DNA of 64,000 bases from assembly GCA_964036155.1 (NCBI GenBank), contig OZ038422.1:39269201-39333200 (forward strand), written 5' to 3'. The notes beneath the pieces were generated by a model. It made no database searches, was not told the DNA's origin, and saw only the letters and a list, made by a program, of their open reading frames with translations. The translations under genes and the position numbers were made by a program. This DNA comes from Diploscapter coronatus (Eukaryota > Nematoda > Chromadorea > Rhabditida > Rhabditidae). Positions 1 to 12,200 of this stretch are shown here, in pieces (positions within the stretch are counted from its first letter, which is position 1; the number at the start of each line of letters is the position of its first letter).

Positions 1-270
1 TTGATTGTAAGAAAGTCGACTTTTATACAATAGCGGCCGAAAGTTTGGAAGCAAGCTGAAAACTTGAATGTTCAGCTTGGTGACTTTTGCCAACCAATTT
101 AGATGAAATTTGGCACTTGATAATTTGGTGTCCTACATAAATGCGCTATTTCGTTAGAATTGGTTCACAAATTGTGTGTAAGTCAAATATTAATCATTTC
201 GAATTAATTTAAGTGAATTTCTTATTTGAAATACTTGCTGATTTTTTGTCGTCTTCTTACTAATAAATTT

Positions 271-782
271 TAAAAATTTCTAGTCAACAAAATATGTTAA
301 TTCAGCTCGAATATATGACGATTTAGACGTCAAAGTTTGTCCAATTTAGGTGGACATTATTTGCGATACAATATCTGAAATTCAAATTTTAAGCTGAAAA
401 ATCGATTTGAGAATAAAAAAGATGGAATGGTTTTGCTCTGAGATTTGTTTAGATGAAATGGTTGCAAAATGGAAAAGTCAGAAAGAATGACCTTCACAAG
501 ATCGAGAAAAACGAAAACATTCAAATGGCAAAAAGTAACGCAGCTAGGCGATGCTTGAAAAGACAAGATTTGAAATAGCAATGAATCGCAATTTTTCTCT
601 CAAATTTGATAAATATGACAATTTGAGGAGAAATTAATATTGAAAAAGTAAACGGAATTTTCCCTTTTAAAATAATGATGTAGAAGTGGAAGTAACCCTA
701 TTCAAATGACATATCAAGTTGAGATTCAGTGTCGGAAATATACGGCTTGAAGCTAAAAATTAAGTGAGGAAGAAAGAAAATG
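271..782. repeat. Dispersed repeat, copy A
   Basis: About 510 bases that are nearly identical to 5828-6345 in a midasin intron. Both copies run from a shared AAATTTCTAGTCAA start, through a GACGATTTAGACGTC block and a block reading TTCACAAGATCGAGAAAAAC, to a shared AAGTTGAGATTCAGTGTCG near the end. Small indels and substitutions separate them. No terminal inverted repeats or transposase were seen. The short minus-strand frame inside (357-581) recurs in copy B only because the DNA is repeated. Confidence 0.8.
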
Positions 783-1527
783 ACTAGTTTGGCAAATGGG
801 TCTTTGGGCCATTTACTCGATACTGTGAAAATGATCTTGTTTGAATAGATTTACGATTTTCTTCTGCAAACTGTGGTAATTGTCGATAATTTAGCAGATA
901 ATTTGGACATAATTACATGCAGAATTTTTAGTTTTATGCTATTTCATTTTCTTTCTCGTTTTTTCGTAGTTTGATCTATTTTCTCGGAAAAATTAACGGA
1001 AAAATCATGAGATAAAACAACTAAAATCTTTTAATTTTGGATATTATTTTTTTTTCGTTTTTTTTCTTGCAAAAATGTTATTTTATTTTATTTCTCTTTC
1101 CCAAAAGCTAAAGTGCATCATGGACAGTCTATTAGTGCCACGTTTCCTTTCCGGGGACTATTTCTACACATCCATTTAAGGACTCGAATTTGGAATAATA
1201 TTCGAAAATTATGAAGCTTAAAAAATCATTCACGGTCCCTAAAATGCGAAGGTGGCTTGAGCCTTTGTATTTTCGGAGGGCGGGGCGGAATTTTGGCACG
1301 GAAAACTGCAATTCGCAGGCAGTGAAAACGATCGAATGCTTCTTAGGTTTTTCAAACTTTTGAAATTATTTTGGGTTTTTTTTTTTTTTTTTTTAAACTT
1401 TCTTTACTTCAAGTTTCAATTTAAAATTAAAATTAATTTGATGTTCTTATTTGTCTGAAATCCTAAATTTTTGCTCGAAATTTTCTTTATCGAAAAATGA
1501 AAACCCAAGCTGATAAAAGTTTCCGAA

Positions 1528-1534
1528 ATTTCAG
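1528..1534 (+). promoter_or_regulatory. Putative trans-splice or 5' UTR splice acceptor of MDN1
   Basis: The sequence AAATTTCAG ends two bases before the midasin ATG at 1537. A canonical acceptor this close to a start codon is typical of spliced-leader addition in nematodes. An ordinary 5' UTR intron is the alternative. Confidence 0.45.
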
Positions 1535-1536
1535 AA

Positions 1537-3253
1537 ATGAGCCGAATGAAAAGGAAAAGAAAAACGGAGGAGGAACGGGGCGAAAAGCGCAAGAGACAGG
1601 TCGAAGGGGATATGCAGCAGATGGAAATGGAGGTTGGACTCCAGGACGTCGAAAAGAAGCAGGAATCTGACCCTTTCGACGAGGTCATCGATCCGGAATT
1701 CGAGGAGATAGGTAAATTTCTGAAATAATATTTTTTGAAAAAAAAACTTTTGATCCAAGATTTTTCCGAATTTCTGAATGAAGTTTGTCAAATACCAAGA
1801 TTTCTAACGGATACTTTGAATGGTGGATAAATCTTGAAAAAGAATCTTCTGAAAATAAAAATTCAGACGAAAAATCCATCAAATCCCGAAAAATGCTCGC
1901 TCTCGACCTGTCGATCGCCATTCGTTCGAAATGTTTCGCCACTGTTGAGGTAAAAAAAAAACTTTTATTAAAAATTCGCTATTTCTAACTTTCAAAAATA
2001 CAAAAATATTGCAATCTACAGGGTCCGCTCGGCTGCGGAAAGACGTTCCTCGTGAAAATCGCCGCTCAGAAATCGAATCTCCCACTCCGCACTCTGCAAA
2101 TGGGGGATCAGATTGATTCAAAAGTAGGATTTTTATGGAAAAAATAATAATTTGAGAATTTTCAGAGTCTGTTCGGCACGTACCAATGCACCGAAGTGGC
2201 CGGAGAATTCCGCTGGCAAATGTCCAAGTTTTCGGAGGTTAGAAAATTTTAAAAAAATGACAGATTGTCAAATTAGAAAGAGAATAGAAGTGGGCCGATT
2301 TTTCAAAACTGATTAATTCTAAAGTTATAGAATTCCAATTTTTGAAACTTGAAAAATGAAATAAGTTATGTTTAGTGGCTGACCGAACCAGGTCTCATCC
2401 TGCTCGAGGATCTCGACATGGCGAATGCAGATGTCATCAGGTTGAAAACTAAAAAAATGTAAAAAAAAAACCCATGGCTTTTCAGCCTGATCGTGAAACT
2501 CGCCGAAGAAAGAAGCGCAAGTCTACCTTCGGGAAAAGTCGTTCAACTCCATGAAGACGTCCGAATCGTGGCTACTATTTGGTACAAATTTTCTAATTCT
2601 TAAACATTATAAATATTTATTCTTCTATTATATTCTTGTCGAATAAATAAATCGAGCCCATTTTGCTATCTAAAAATCCTCAAAATCGTAAAATTTGCAG
2701 CTTTATTTTTCTCGGCAGTTCAGTCTCCAAAATATTTCTTTAAAAAAACGCCAAATTTTCAGCGGCTTTGGTAAACGGAATCCAGTGCTGGAAGGCGTGA
2801 AAATGCGCATTGCTCTGCCCGCTCTCGAGGACGAGCATCTGCAGCAACTCGTCTCGCGACTCTTCCCTCCACTCGACGATTTCGCCAGGAAACTCGTCTT
2901 CATCTTCAGACTGCTCGAGAAGAAGGGGCTTTCCAGGAAACTCACTTCCACGTAAGAAGTTTGATTCGTTGAAGAGATATATATAGTTCTTTTTGAACAA
3001 AAAAAATGTTAAAAGTTTCATAAGAAAAGTACCACCTTATTCAATTCAACTCTACTTTGTCAAGCATCATCAAAAATTTCACTAAAAATAAACAAAATCG
3101 AAGAATTCAAATAATTCTAGTGACCTGCTTCGCGGCTGCTCCAGAATTCTTCCATTCGCCCAGAATCTGCAGCAGGAGAAAGTCTTCGCCGAATTGGTCG
3201 ATGTCTGGTGTCTCTTCGAATCGCAGCACAAGTCACTGGAGCTCTGCAAAATT
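1537..3253 (+). other. MDN1: MDN1 exons 1-8: N terminus and AAA1
   Basis: Exons 1537-1711, 1867-1949, 2022-2123, 2166-2237, 2376-2440, 2486-2581, 2763-2951, 3121-3253. Exon 1 is Lys/Arg/Glu-rich, a possible nuclear localisation signal. Exon 3 opens with Walker A G-P-L-G-C-G-K-T. Exon 5 holds the Walker B-like L-I-L-L-E-D-L-D, which has the E-D form also found in the first module of other midasins rather than D-E. The N-terminal domain before AAA1 is much shorter than in human midasin, under 90 residues. Confidence 0.9.
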
Positions 3254-6200
3254 GTAAGTCTACCAGAACTTTAAAATTCTCTTTTTAAAATAACTAATTT
3301 TCCAAACTTTGAAAGCTAAAATATCTATTCCAGGTAGCTGATATGCTACAAATCAACGAGGATCTGCTGTCTTCCCTGCTCGATTTCCACGCTCCACTGA
3401 TTCGACAGGACGGCAAGCAGCTCGCGATTGGCAGGGTCAATCTCGAAAGGAATCTGACTATCGAATGTAGGCAGAGGCACAAGCTTGGACAAACTAGGTA
3501 AAAATTGAAATTTTCAAAAAAAAAAAACCTTAAAAAGTAACATTTACACTTGTTTTTCTAGAGAATTTAAGAAAATCAATCTCATTCACTCTCAAAAATT
3601 CAAATATAAACATTTTTTTTCTCCAGAGAAGTGCTAGTTCTGATGGAGCGAATCGCGGTCTGTGTGTCCAGTAATGAGCCAGTTCTCCTCGTGGGAGAGA
3701 CCGGAGTGGGCAAGACGTCCGTCGTCCAGGCACTGGCTGATCTGCTCGGACAGGAACTCAGAGTCGTCAATCTCTCCGCCACTTCCGACTCGGACGAACT
3801 CATTCAGGGGTAACAATATCTCAAAAACAAATAGGAAATTCGAAATCAAATTAACATAAAAATAAATATTTGACCTAAAAATACACATATACTTTTCAAG
3901 GAAATCCTCGGAAACTTTTAATTAAAATTCGTAGAAACCTAAAAATGTTCAGCTATAAGCCCACAACGATCGCCAAACTGATCGGTCCTTTCAACGAACT
4001 TTTCCACGACACACTCAGACAGGCCATCGATCCGCAGAAGAACGCAAACTTTTTCGAGAATATTCAGGTTCGGTTTAGGAAAAATCTTGCTAGAACTAGA
4101 AATAAACACACCAGATAAAATTTCGCTATTTCTTCAATTTACTAGAATTTTAATTTGTTTTCAGAAAAGACAATAAGACAATTTCAGAAGTGTCTGATCC
4201 AAGGCCGATTCACGGACTTTCTCGATGTCGTTGAAAAAACCGCCGAGAAAATCCTCGCGCGAAATCCCGAAAACCTCGGGAAATGGCCAGAAATCGTCGT
4301 TAGGACCAGGAGAATCAGGAGGGGATTACAGGTAAATTCTAGAAGGAAATTCAAAATATCTAAATATCATCACTTTGCAAAACTTCTAAAACGATTTTCA
4401 CTAATTTTTAAATCTTCATTTCCAAAACTGTCGCTAAAATCAAGATTAGAATAAATTTTAGAAGGGTGCTGTCCCATTCGCACTTACGAAAGGCGCCGTT
4501 CTCGAAGCGGCAGAGCAGGGACACTGGCTTCTTGTTGATGAGGTTAAAATTTAATTCTTAAAAATTGTATTTCGCTCAAAGAATTTCACCAACACATTGT
4601 CCTCTCCTTTAGCGGCAGGAGAATCTTTCCGTTTTCATTTTCTTCTTACTATTCGTAACTAAAACGAAGGAGTAGCGTGAATGAAATGGATCGGGGAAGA
4701 TTTTCTACCGTTAAATAATAGACTGCACTGCCCAAATCAACGTTTAACTTCAAAAACCTTCGATAGAAAATGTTTTTCTCATAAAATACAAAATAACTTC
4801 AGATCAACCTGGCTCCTCCCGAATGTCTCGACGCGATCGTGCACGCCATCGCCTCGCCGACCACGCACAGGAAATTCCGCCTCTTCGCCTGCATGAACCC
4901 CGCTACGGATTCTGGCAAGAGAACGTTGCCGGCAAGTGTGAGAGCCAGGTGCGTTTAAATTTGAAAACTGACAAAATTCTTTTGGGGCTTTGTGAAAATA
5001 TTTATCGTAAAAATAAGCTAAAACCATCAATTCCCCTTGTATTTATTATAAAATCATCATCTTTCACTCATTCATTATCGAGCATAAAACAAAAACCAAA
5101 AGACAGTTAAGAAGAGAAAAGGGTTTATTGATTATAAAATACAATGATATCATCCGAATTTTTGATATTGAAAGTTCCAGTTGAACCAATTCTTCTGGAC
5201 TGTTTCGTGTACACTTTCGAGTTTTGCAATGATTTCTGCAGAGACGTTTTCAAAGTACTTCTGAATGCAGGCTAAAAATGACAACATTGTTTAAATAATA
5301 ACTAATCTGTCTTACATGTCTTGCTTCGAACCATGCTTTAGAGAGATACGGCATGATAAATTCAGGATAGTTGAAACAATATCGTGAGAGGGAAGAGACG
5401 TAGTCCAGGGGAAATTCCTAATCATAATGATATAGATATCTTAAAAACCAGCTATACTTACTTTGATGTGGTCAATGTAGTAGGCATTAGGATCACTAAA
5501 ATCAGTGGGTGATTCAGAAGAGAAGTCAGAATTCCGCCCATGTTAGGCCATATGATGTCGGAGCCGTGCTGAATCAGTGTTCCATTGATGTCTTCATGAG
5601 CGACAAAGGCGTGCTTATAGTCATAGCGTAGAAGTCCTGTGGTCAACAAGGAAGAGGTTTCGGTGCCACAACTCATTTGCATCGGTCTTCGTTCAGTTGG
5701 ATAGCCAGTCCATCCGTCTTCACTTCAGCATTCACGTCGATTTTTAGCACATTATTGGATCGATTATCCGATAGCTTCAATAGGCGCAGATGTTTACATT
5801 CACTTATCAAGTTTAGTCGCTAGATAGGATAAATTTCTAGTCAAAATATGTCGTTTCAGTTCGAATATGACGATTTAGACGTCGGGATTTGTCCAATTTA
5901 GGCGGACGTTCTTTGAGATACGATATCTGAAATTCAAATTTTAAGCTGAAAAATCGATTTGAGGATAAAAAAAAAAGATGGAATGGTTTTGCTCTGAGAC
6001 ATTTGTTTTAGATGGAATGGTTGTAATATGGAAAAGTCAGAAAGAATGGCCTTCACAAGATCGAGAAAAACGAAAACATTCAAAAAACAGAAAGTAACGC
6101 AGCTAGGCGGTATCTGAAAAGACAAGATTTGAAATAGAGCAATGAGTCATCAATGTTCTCGAGAATCTGATAAATATGATAGTTTTAGGAGAAATTAATA

Positions 6201-9200
6201 TTGAAAAAGTAAACGGAATTTTCCCTTTTAAAATAATGATGTAGAAGTGGAAGTAACCCTATTCAAATGACATATCAAGTTGAGATTCAGTGTCGAAAAC
6301 ATACAAATTGAAGCTAAAAATAAGTGAAGAAGAAAAAGAAAAAGGAAATGGTACTGTAAAATCAGAATAAAAAAATGACGGAATGGGAATAGAAAAATAT
6401 TCTAAAATAAAACTTATTTACAGATTCACTGAGTTCTTCGTGAACGACGTCTCGAACCGCCAATCCCTGATGACGATCGTCAACGCGTATCTGCCCTCGG
6501 CCAAGAGCCAGTTCGTCGAGCGACTCGTCGACTTCTATCTCCAGGCCAAGAAGGAATATCCAGGACATTTCAGGTAAAATTTTGAAAAAATGGTGAACGC
6601 TTTTTGAATTATAGAATGTTTGAAAGAGGCTAATTTGATGGTATTTGAATAAGGTCAGGTTAGGGTAAGGCTGAGGAGGGTAGCCTTTGGATAAATAATC
6701 TTGAAAAATTAGTCTAAAATTTTATATATGAACATGGGTTGGATAAGAATATTTGTTGATAAATTCTTTTTCAAGAAATTCTTTAAAGTTCTCCATATCT
6801 ATTTTAAACATTTTCAGCCTCCGCACCCTGTGCCGCGCACTCCTCTACACGGCCGACAACCTGTTTCTTAACGAGGACCGATCGCTCAAGGAGGCGGTAA
6901 TTTAAAAAAAAAAAAAGTGAAGATTTGAAAAAATAAAATTTTCAGCTCTGCATGGCGTTTCTGACGAACATGAGCACAGAGCAAAAGGCCGAGATGAAAA
7001 AGAAGATCGTCGATAAATTCCGCGCACAGACTTCGATACCACAGCCAAAACCGATCGACTTCAAGGAGGGTCAGATCGAGTACATTCATGTGGGTTAAAT
7101 CATTTTTCAAGTAAAAACTAGTATTTACTCACAGATTTATAATTTCGATTTCACAAATTCGAGTCTAACTTGCCAAAATTCTAAACTATCCTATCCCCTA
7201 GTCTCTATCCTACTCTCTCCTAGCCCTAAATACAGAACCTGATAAAAATATTTTAAAAAGAATCCAAAAATTTTCAGATCGAAGGCTACTGGATCGAGAA
7301 GGGCTGTGAATTGCCCGCGGAAGACGAGAATTACGTGATGACAAAAACCGTCAAGGAGAACATGGCTGAGATCGCGAGAATCACTGGCAGTGGAAGGTAA
7401 AAAGAATTCATTTTTGAGAGTTGACGACAAAATTTCTGTCGAAAATTCGGAGGATAACTACTAAAAATAGTCGTTCTAAAAATGATTTTTTTAATTTAAA
7501 GAAAAATTTCAGATTCCCGATTCTGCTCGAGGGAGAAACCTCAGCCGGAAAAACGTCGATCGTATGCCATCTCGCGAAAATCACCGGCAACACAATTGTC
7601 AGAATCAACAACCACGAACACACCGACGTGCAGGAGTGAGTTAAAATGCAGATTTTCGAAAAAAAATCCATATTATCATGCAAAAATTGGCTAAATCTTG
7701 AATGAAGCTAATCGAAATTCGAATTTATAAAACTTCGAATTTATCGAATTCTAATCTTTACAAAAATCGAAAATCCGATTCAATTTTATCGAAAATTTCA
7801 TTTCAGCCCAAGATTGTTCAAGTTTTAATTTTACTTGTTCAGATTCAAGCATTAATCTCAAAATCTAAGACACCGAATTTCCAGGTACATGGGCTCATAC
7901 GTTGCGGACTCGGAGGGCCGACTCGTGTTCCGCGAAGGTCCTCTCGTCCGCGCTGTTAAAGAAGGCAGTTGGGTGATTCTCGATGAACTCAATCTCGCGC
8001 CCACTGACGTCATCGAGGCTTTGAATAGGGTAAGCAAGTAGAAGGATCGGGAAAATTCGTGCTTTTTCTCCAATTCCAACTTCTCTTGACACTTCATTAT
8101 CAAATTTGCGTATCTTTTCATCAAAAATAACACAAAATTTGCAGCTTCTGGACGACAACCGCGAGCTGTTCGTAGCGGAGACGAACCAGGTTCACAAAGC
8201 ACATCGGCGATTCCGCCTCTTCGCCACGCAGAACCCCGCTGGCACCTATGCGGGAAGGTCGGGCCAAATTCGAAATTTCATCAAAATATCCCTGAAAACC
8301 CTTTAAAAGGCATCGTTTCTATCAAAAACCGTTCAGAAAACGTCTGTCTCGGGCACTCCTCTCGCGATTCATCGTCCTCAAATTCAACCACCTGCCCATG
8401 GAGGAACTCAGCCAAATGGTTAGTCTATTTATTTCCCTGAAAGACATGCTGGTAAGATACACGACGATGCCTAAATTCAACGCATTCTTGGCAAAGGGCG
8501 TTTTCTTTTAAATTTAAACACTTTTCACAAAATTTTTTGTTGAAAAAGCGTTAAAAAATCTGAAAACCCGGATTTTTGAACCGGTATCGGAATTCCACTG
8601 TAGAAACCTTGTTGTACTGAGATATTATGCTGATTCTTTACTCTATTAGTCTCTGCACATCTTTGGATTTTGACAAGCATATTCCAATTTTTGGGAAAGC
8701 GGAAAAATTGATTTTTTTCTTTTTGAAAACCTAAACCGGAAAATTCAGAAAAAAAACATAATGGATTTTGAGAAAAACACTACGTTTCTCTTCTTGTTAT
8801 TGGCGAAATTGGAATGACTACATAATCTTTCTCATCAGGGCGTTGGCGGTGCAGTAAAATAGCAGACCGCACTGTCAACACCCCCTATTCTCATAGGAGT
8901 TGGAAGAAATCGAAAAAAAGCAAAATTCTAATGTTACTTTTTACTAATATCTGAAGTCTTCAATTCATTTCAATTTATTAGCTATCATCGTCGAAAGGGA
9001 ACGTATTTTCACTTAATAAACGTGTATTCTAGTCTTACAAAAATGTGAAAACCCGGAAAACGTAAATTTTCAGGAAAGTCGAAAATTTGTTTTGAAAAAT
9101 CAGTTATTTTTTGAAAGAATATCTCATGGAAATCTTATATCTTCACGTTCTATTGAGTAGTTCCTTTTACCAGACTCTTTTCCCGCGTCTCTCACCCGGT

Positions 9201-12200
9201 CAATTTGCGCGTTTTTCTCTGCGCCCTCTCCGGCACGCCTGCTATTTCTCTCGTCGCTCAGAGCGAAAGGGACGAAAATGCGAAAGTTTTAGAGAATTTT
9301 CAGCCACTTTACAGGGTTAAAACACGCCAATATGCTAATTTTCAAAAGGCGATTTTTGACACCTATATTGGGTGTACTGTAGACGGTTTTTGGGCCGCTA
9401 CTGAACCGTTTTTGACGCGGTAAAGAGCGAAAGACAAGGGGGAGCGCTTCCCAATAGCACAGAGACACAGAGGAGAGCCAGGGTTACATGGGCGAAAGGG
9501 CGACTCCCTGAATAACTTCCGTGGCCTAATGGTAAGGCGTCTGACTCCTAAACAGGGCTGAGTGCCTGCGGTAATCAGAAGATTTCAAGTTCGAGTCTTG
9601 ACGGAGGTGGTGATTTTTTGCAATAATTCGGAGTATGTTTTTGCTAGAGGTCCACTTTATTAGCGTTATTTTGGGGTCCCTATGTCGGTGTTTTCGACTT
9701 GGGCATTTTTCTGATTTTCCCCCTCCCAAAAGACTCCTAAAGAGGCGTAGCTGTCTGTCAATGTAACAGGAATATTTTATTATTACTCTCCGTGAAGAAT
9801 TTCCTTCCCTTTCTGGAAATACCGGCATTCGAATCTTCAAAACGTACCACGTATAGGCTCATTTTTGCCAAAATCGTTTATAATGAGGCTATAATGGGAA
9901 ATTAGCTATAATGAGCTAAATAGGTATCAAAAGAGAATATAGAAGATAGTGCAAAGAGTATACAAATTCAGAATAATCAACTTTTAAAAATAAGTAATAA
10001 TACAAAAATAAAAAAGAAAGACAGGATACAAAATACACAAATGAAAAATAGATATAGAACAATAATATGCGAAATTAACGAATAAAATCTAAAGAACTAG
10101 GCGTTCGATATTGACCGATCTAGGCGATCATTTTTAGTCGAGATTTAAACCTGAAATCGTAAAATTGAAATTTGGAAAAAGAAATCGATTAGAATCGTGA
10201 AAAATGGCTGATATGAACGGGCTGTTTTATGTTTAGGAAAAAAACTCGAGTCCAGATAGCGAGAGTATATCATTGCATTTTTCGAAGAAAAAGAACGTTT
10301 CACAGAATGAGCAAAGCCTTATCAAAAAGAATTTAGAGATAAACAAAATAATTTTATTTTGAAGAATTATTTATGTAAATTTCAAGGAAAATAGAATGGA
10401 AAACAGATTAATGTATTAAAGTAAAAAATTTACAAAAAAAATAATTTGATTTTTTCCAGGTCTGCACGCGATGCCGCGTCCCCGAGTCGGCCTCGAAGAA
10501 GATGATCCAAGTGCTGACGAATCTGCGCATGAAGCGATCCCTCAGTGGACTCTTCTCGGCCAGAGATGGTAGTCAATTAAAAAATTTTGTGCTGAAGAAA
10601 TCCTATAGGATTGAGCGCTATAGAGTTGATTTGAGTCGCAACTTTGTTTTTCTTCCTAAACTTGACTTCCAGGCCTGATGACTCTTCGAGATGTGTTCCG
10701 TTGGGCGAAGCGTCTTTCGACGGACGAGACCTGTGACGATTACTGCCAAGTGCTTGCCAACCACGGATACATGCTTCTGGCTGGCAGGTGCAGGAACAGG
10801 GAGGACGAACTGACTGTCATCAGCACGCTCGAAACTGTTCTCAAGACCAAAATCAAGGTTAGAAGATTCATTTTTACGCGTTTCGAAAGTAGAGAAATTA
10901 GGAAAGTGAGATTAGGAATGAGAGTGTATGGGGTTGGGAATAGGGATTGGTAGGGTGAAGATAGGTTAGGGTAGAACATGAATTTGGCAAGTATCGTGAA
11001 ATTTTAATTTTTCTTATTCAAAATATTGACAACAAACTAACTTTTTTCTGGTAGATTCTTTGCACTGGTTGAGAAGAAGTATTATGCTAGAGATAGATAT
11101 AGAACAGGGTAACGATACGGGGTGGTAGACATAGGTAAGCTAGTTAAGAATCATAATGTGTTTTAAATCTCACATTCGCTTTCGAGCTCTCCTGTTTCTG
11201 ATATTTGTATTGAAAGTTGTTGTCTTCAAAATTTCAAGAGTTTCTCTTCTAATAAAATAGTCCAAAGTGAATTTCCAGATCGAAGACCTGTTCGCTCTCG
11301 GCTCCCCGTACATGCCGAAACACGTCGATGTGTCAAATCTCGTGCTGACGTTCGGAATGAGAAAGATGCTCGTCTTGACTTATCAGGTTGGTTTTTGAGA
11401 TATTTTACTTTTCTAAGATTTTAAAAATATTAAAATTTTTATATCGGCAAATTATCATTTCTTGCTTAATTCTTCAAGCCAATTGTAGATTTATCAAAGA
11501 AATCGTTTCAGTTATCAAATTTTTTTTTATTTTTGAAAAAAAAAAATTATTCAATATTTTCCAAACGTTTCGAACCGCATGAAACGAAACAGTGTGCCTT
11601 ATCGAGACTAAAAAAGCATGCCTTCTTTTGTCTCTCTAAAATATGCACTATTTCGTTTTATGCGGTTCGAAAACATTGCAATGTCGGATATTTTGCAGGC
11701 CTGGCTGCGCAACGAAGCGGTGTTGATCGTGGGCGAGACGGGTGGAGGCAAGACGTCAATGGCCGAAGCGATGGGCGAAGGTCGGCTGCTAACGATCAAT
11801 TGCCACGAGCGAACCGAGACTGCTGATCTGCTCGGACGGCTTAGACCTAGGGCGGATGGAGGGTTCGACTTTTAACATCTTGAAATTGAAAAATGAAAAA
11901 AAAAAAAAACGATATTAGAATTTGAAAATTTGAAGAGAAAGATTAAAAGAAGGACTCCGAAAAAAAAACATCTAAAAATTCAATTATTCTATTCAAAACT
12001 CATTCACACTTGTTTTCCAGTTTCGTCTGGTCGGATGGCATAGTGATTGCTGCGATGAAGTCAGGCGCCCCTTTGTTGATCGACGAGATTTCGCTTGCCG
12101 AGGATTCTGTGCTCGAGCGATTGAATCCCCTGTTCGAGGAGGACAGAACACTGCTGCTCACAGACGCTGGAGTCGAGGCGCACAAAGTCGATGCACAGCA

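Larger units (their letters stand above)
1..1536. other. Non-coding region upstream of MDN1
   Basis: AT-rich sequence with no open frame that looks coding. It contains one copy of a dispersed repeat (about 271-782) and long T/A runs near 1040-1090 and 1375-1395. The promoter of the midasin gene should lie here, but no clear TATA box or other core element was recognised. The last bases before the midasin ATG form a splice-acceptor-like sequence. Confidence 0.6.
3334..7089 (+). other. MDN1: MDN1 exons 9-17: AAA2
   Basis: Exons 3334-3497, 3627-3809, 3953-4067, 4188-4331, 4462-4542, 4803-4948, 6424-6573, 6818-6896, 6946-7089. Walker A G-E-T-G-V-G-K-T lies in exon 10. Walker B H-W-L-L-V-D-E-I-N-L-A-P is split across the intron between exons 13 and 14. 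The sensor segment with A-C-M-N-P-A-T is in exon 14. The 1.5-kb intron 4949-6423 carries a decayed minus-strand gene fragment and a dispersed repeat. Confidence 0.9.
7278..10857 (+). other. MDN1: MDN1 exons 18-24: AAA3
   Basis: Exons 7278-7396, 7513-7635, 7885-8029, 8145-8257, 8337-8418, 10460-10568, 10673-10857. Walker A G-E-T-S-A-G-K-T is in exon 19, Walker B W-V-I-L-D-E-L-N-L-A-P in exon 20, and the sensor A-T-Q-N-P-A in exon 21. The arginine-finger-like stretch R-L-S-R-A-L-L-S-R-F is in exon 22. A 2-kb intron (8419-10459) with a tRNA-Arg gene interrupts the module. Confidence 0.9.

Noticed and set aside
4603..4705. Inverted repeat around AATCTTTCC and GGGGAAGATT in an MDN1 intron
   Set aside because: Only short, interrupted pairing and no shared core with the hairpin family, so not listed as a feature.
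10920..10980. G-rich TAGGTTAGGG-like stretches in several introns (also 6650, 30030, 49330)
   Set aside because: They look like degenerate telomeric repeat but are short, irregular and in either orientation. Simple intronic low complexity is enough.
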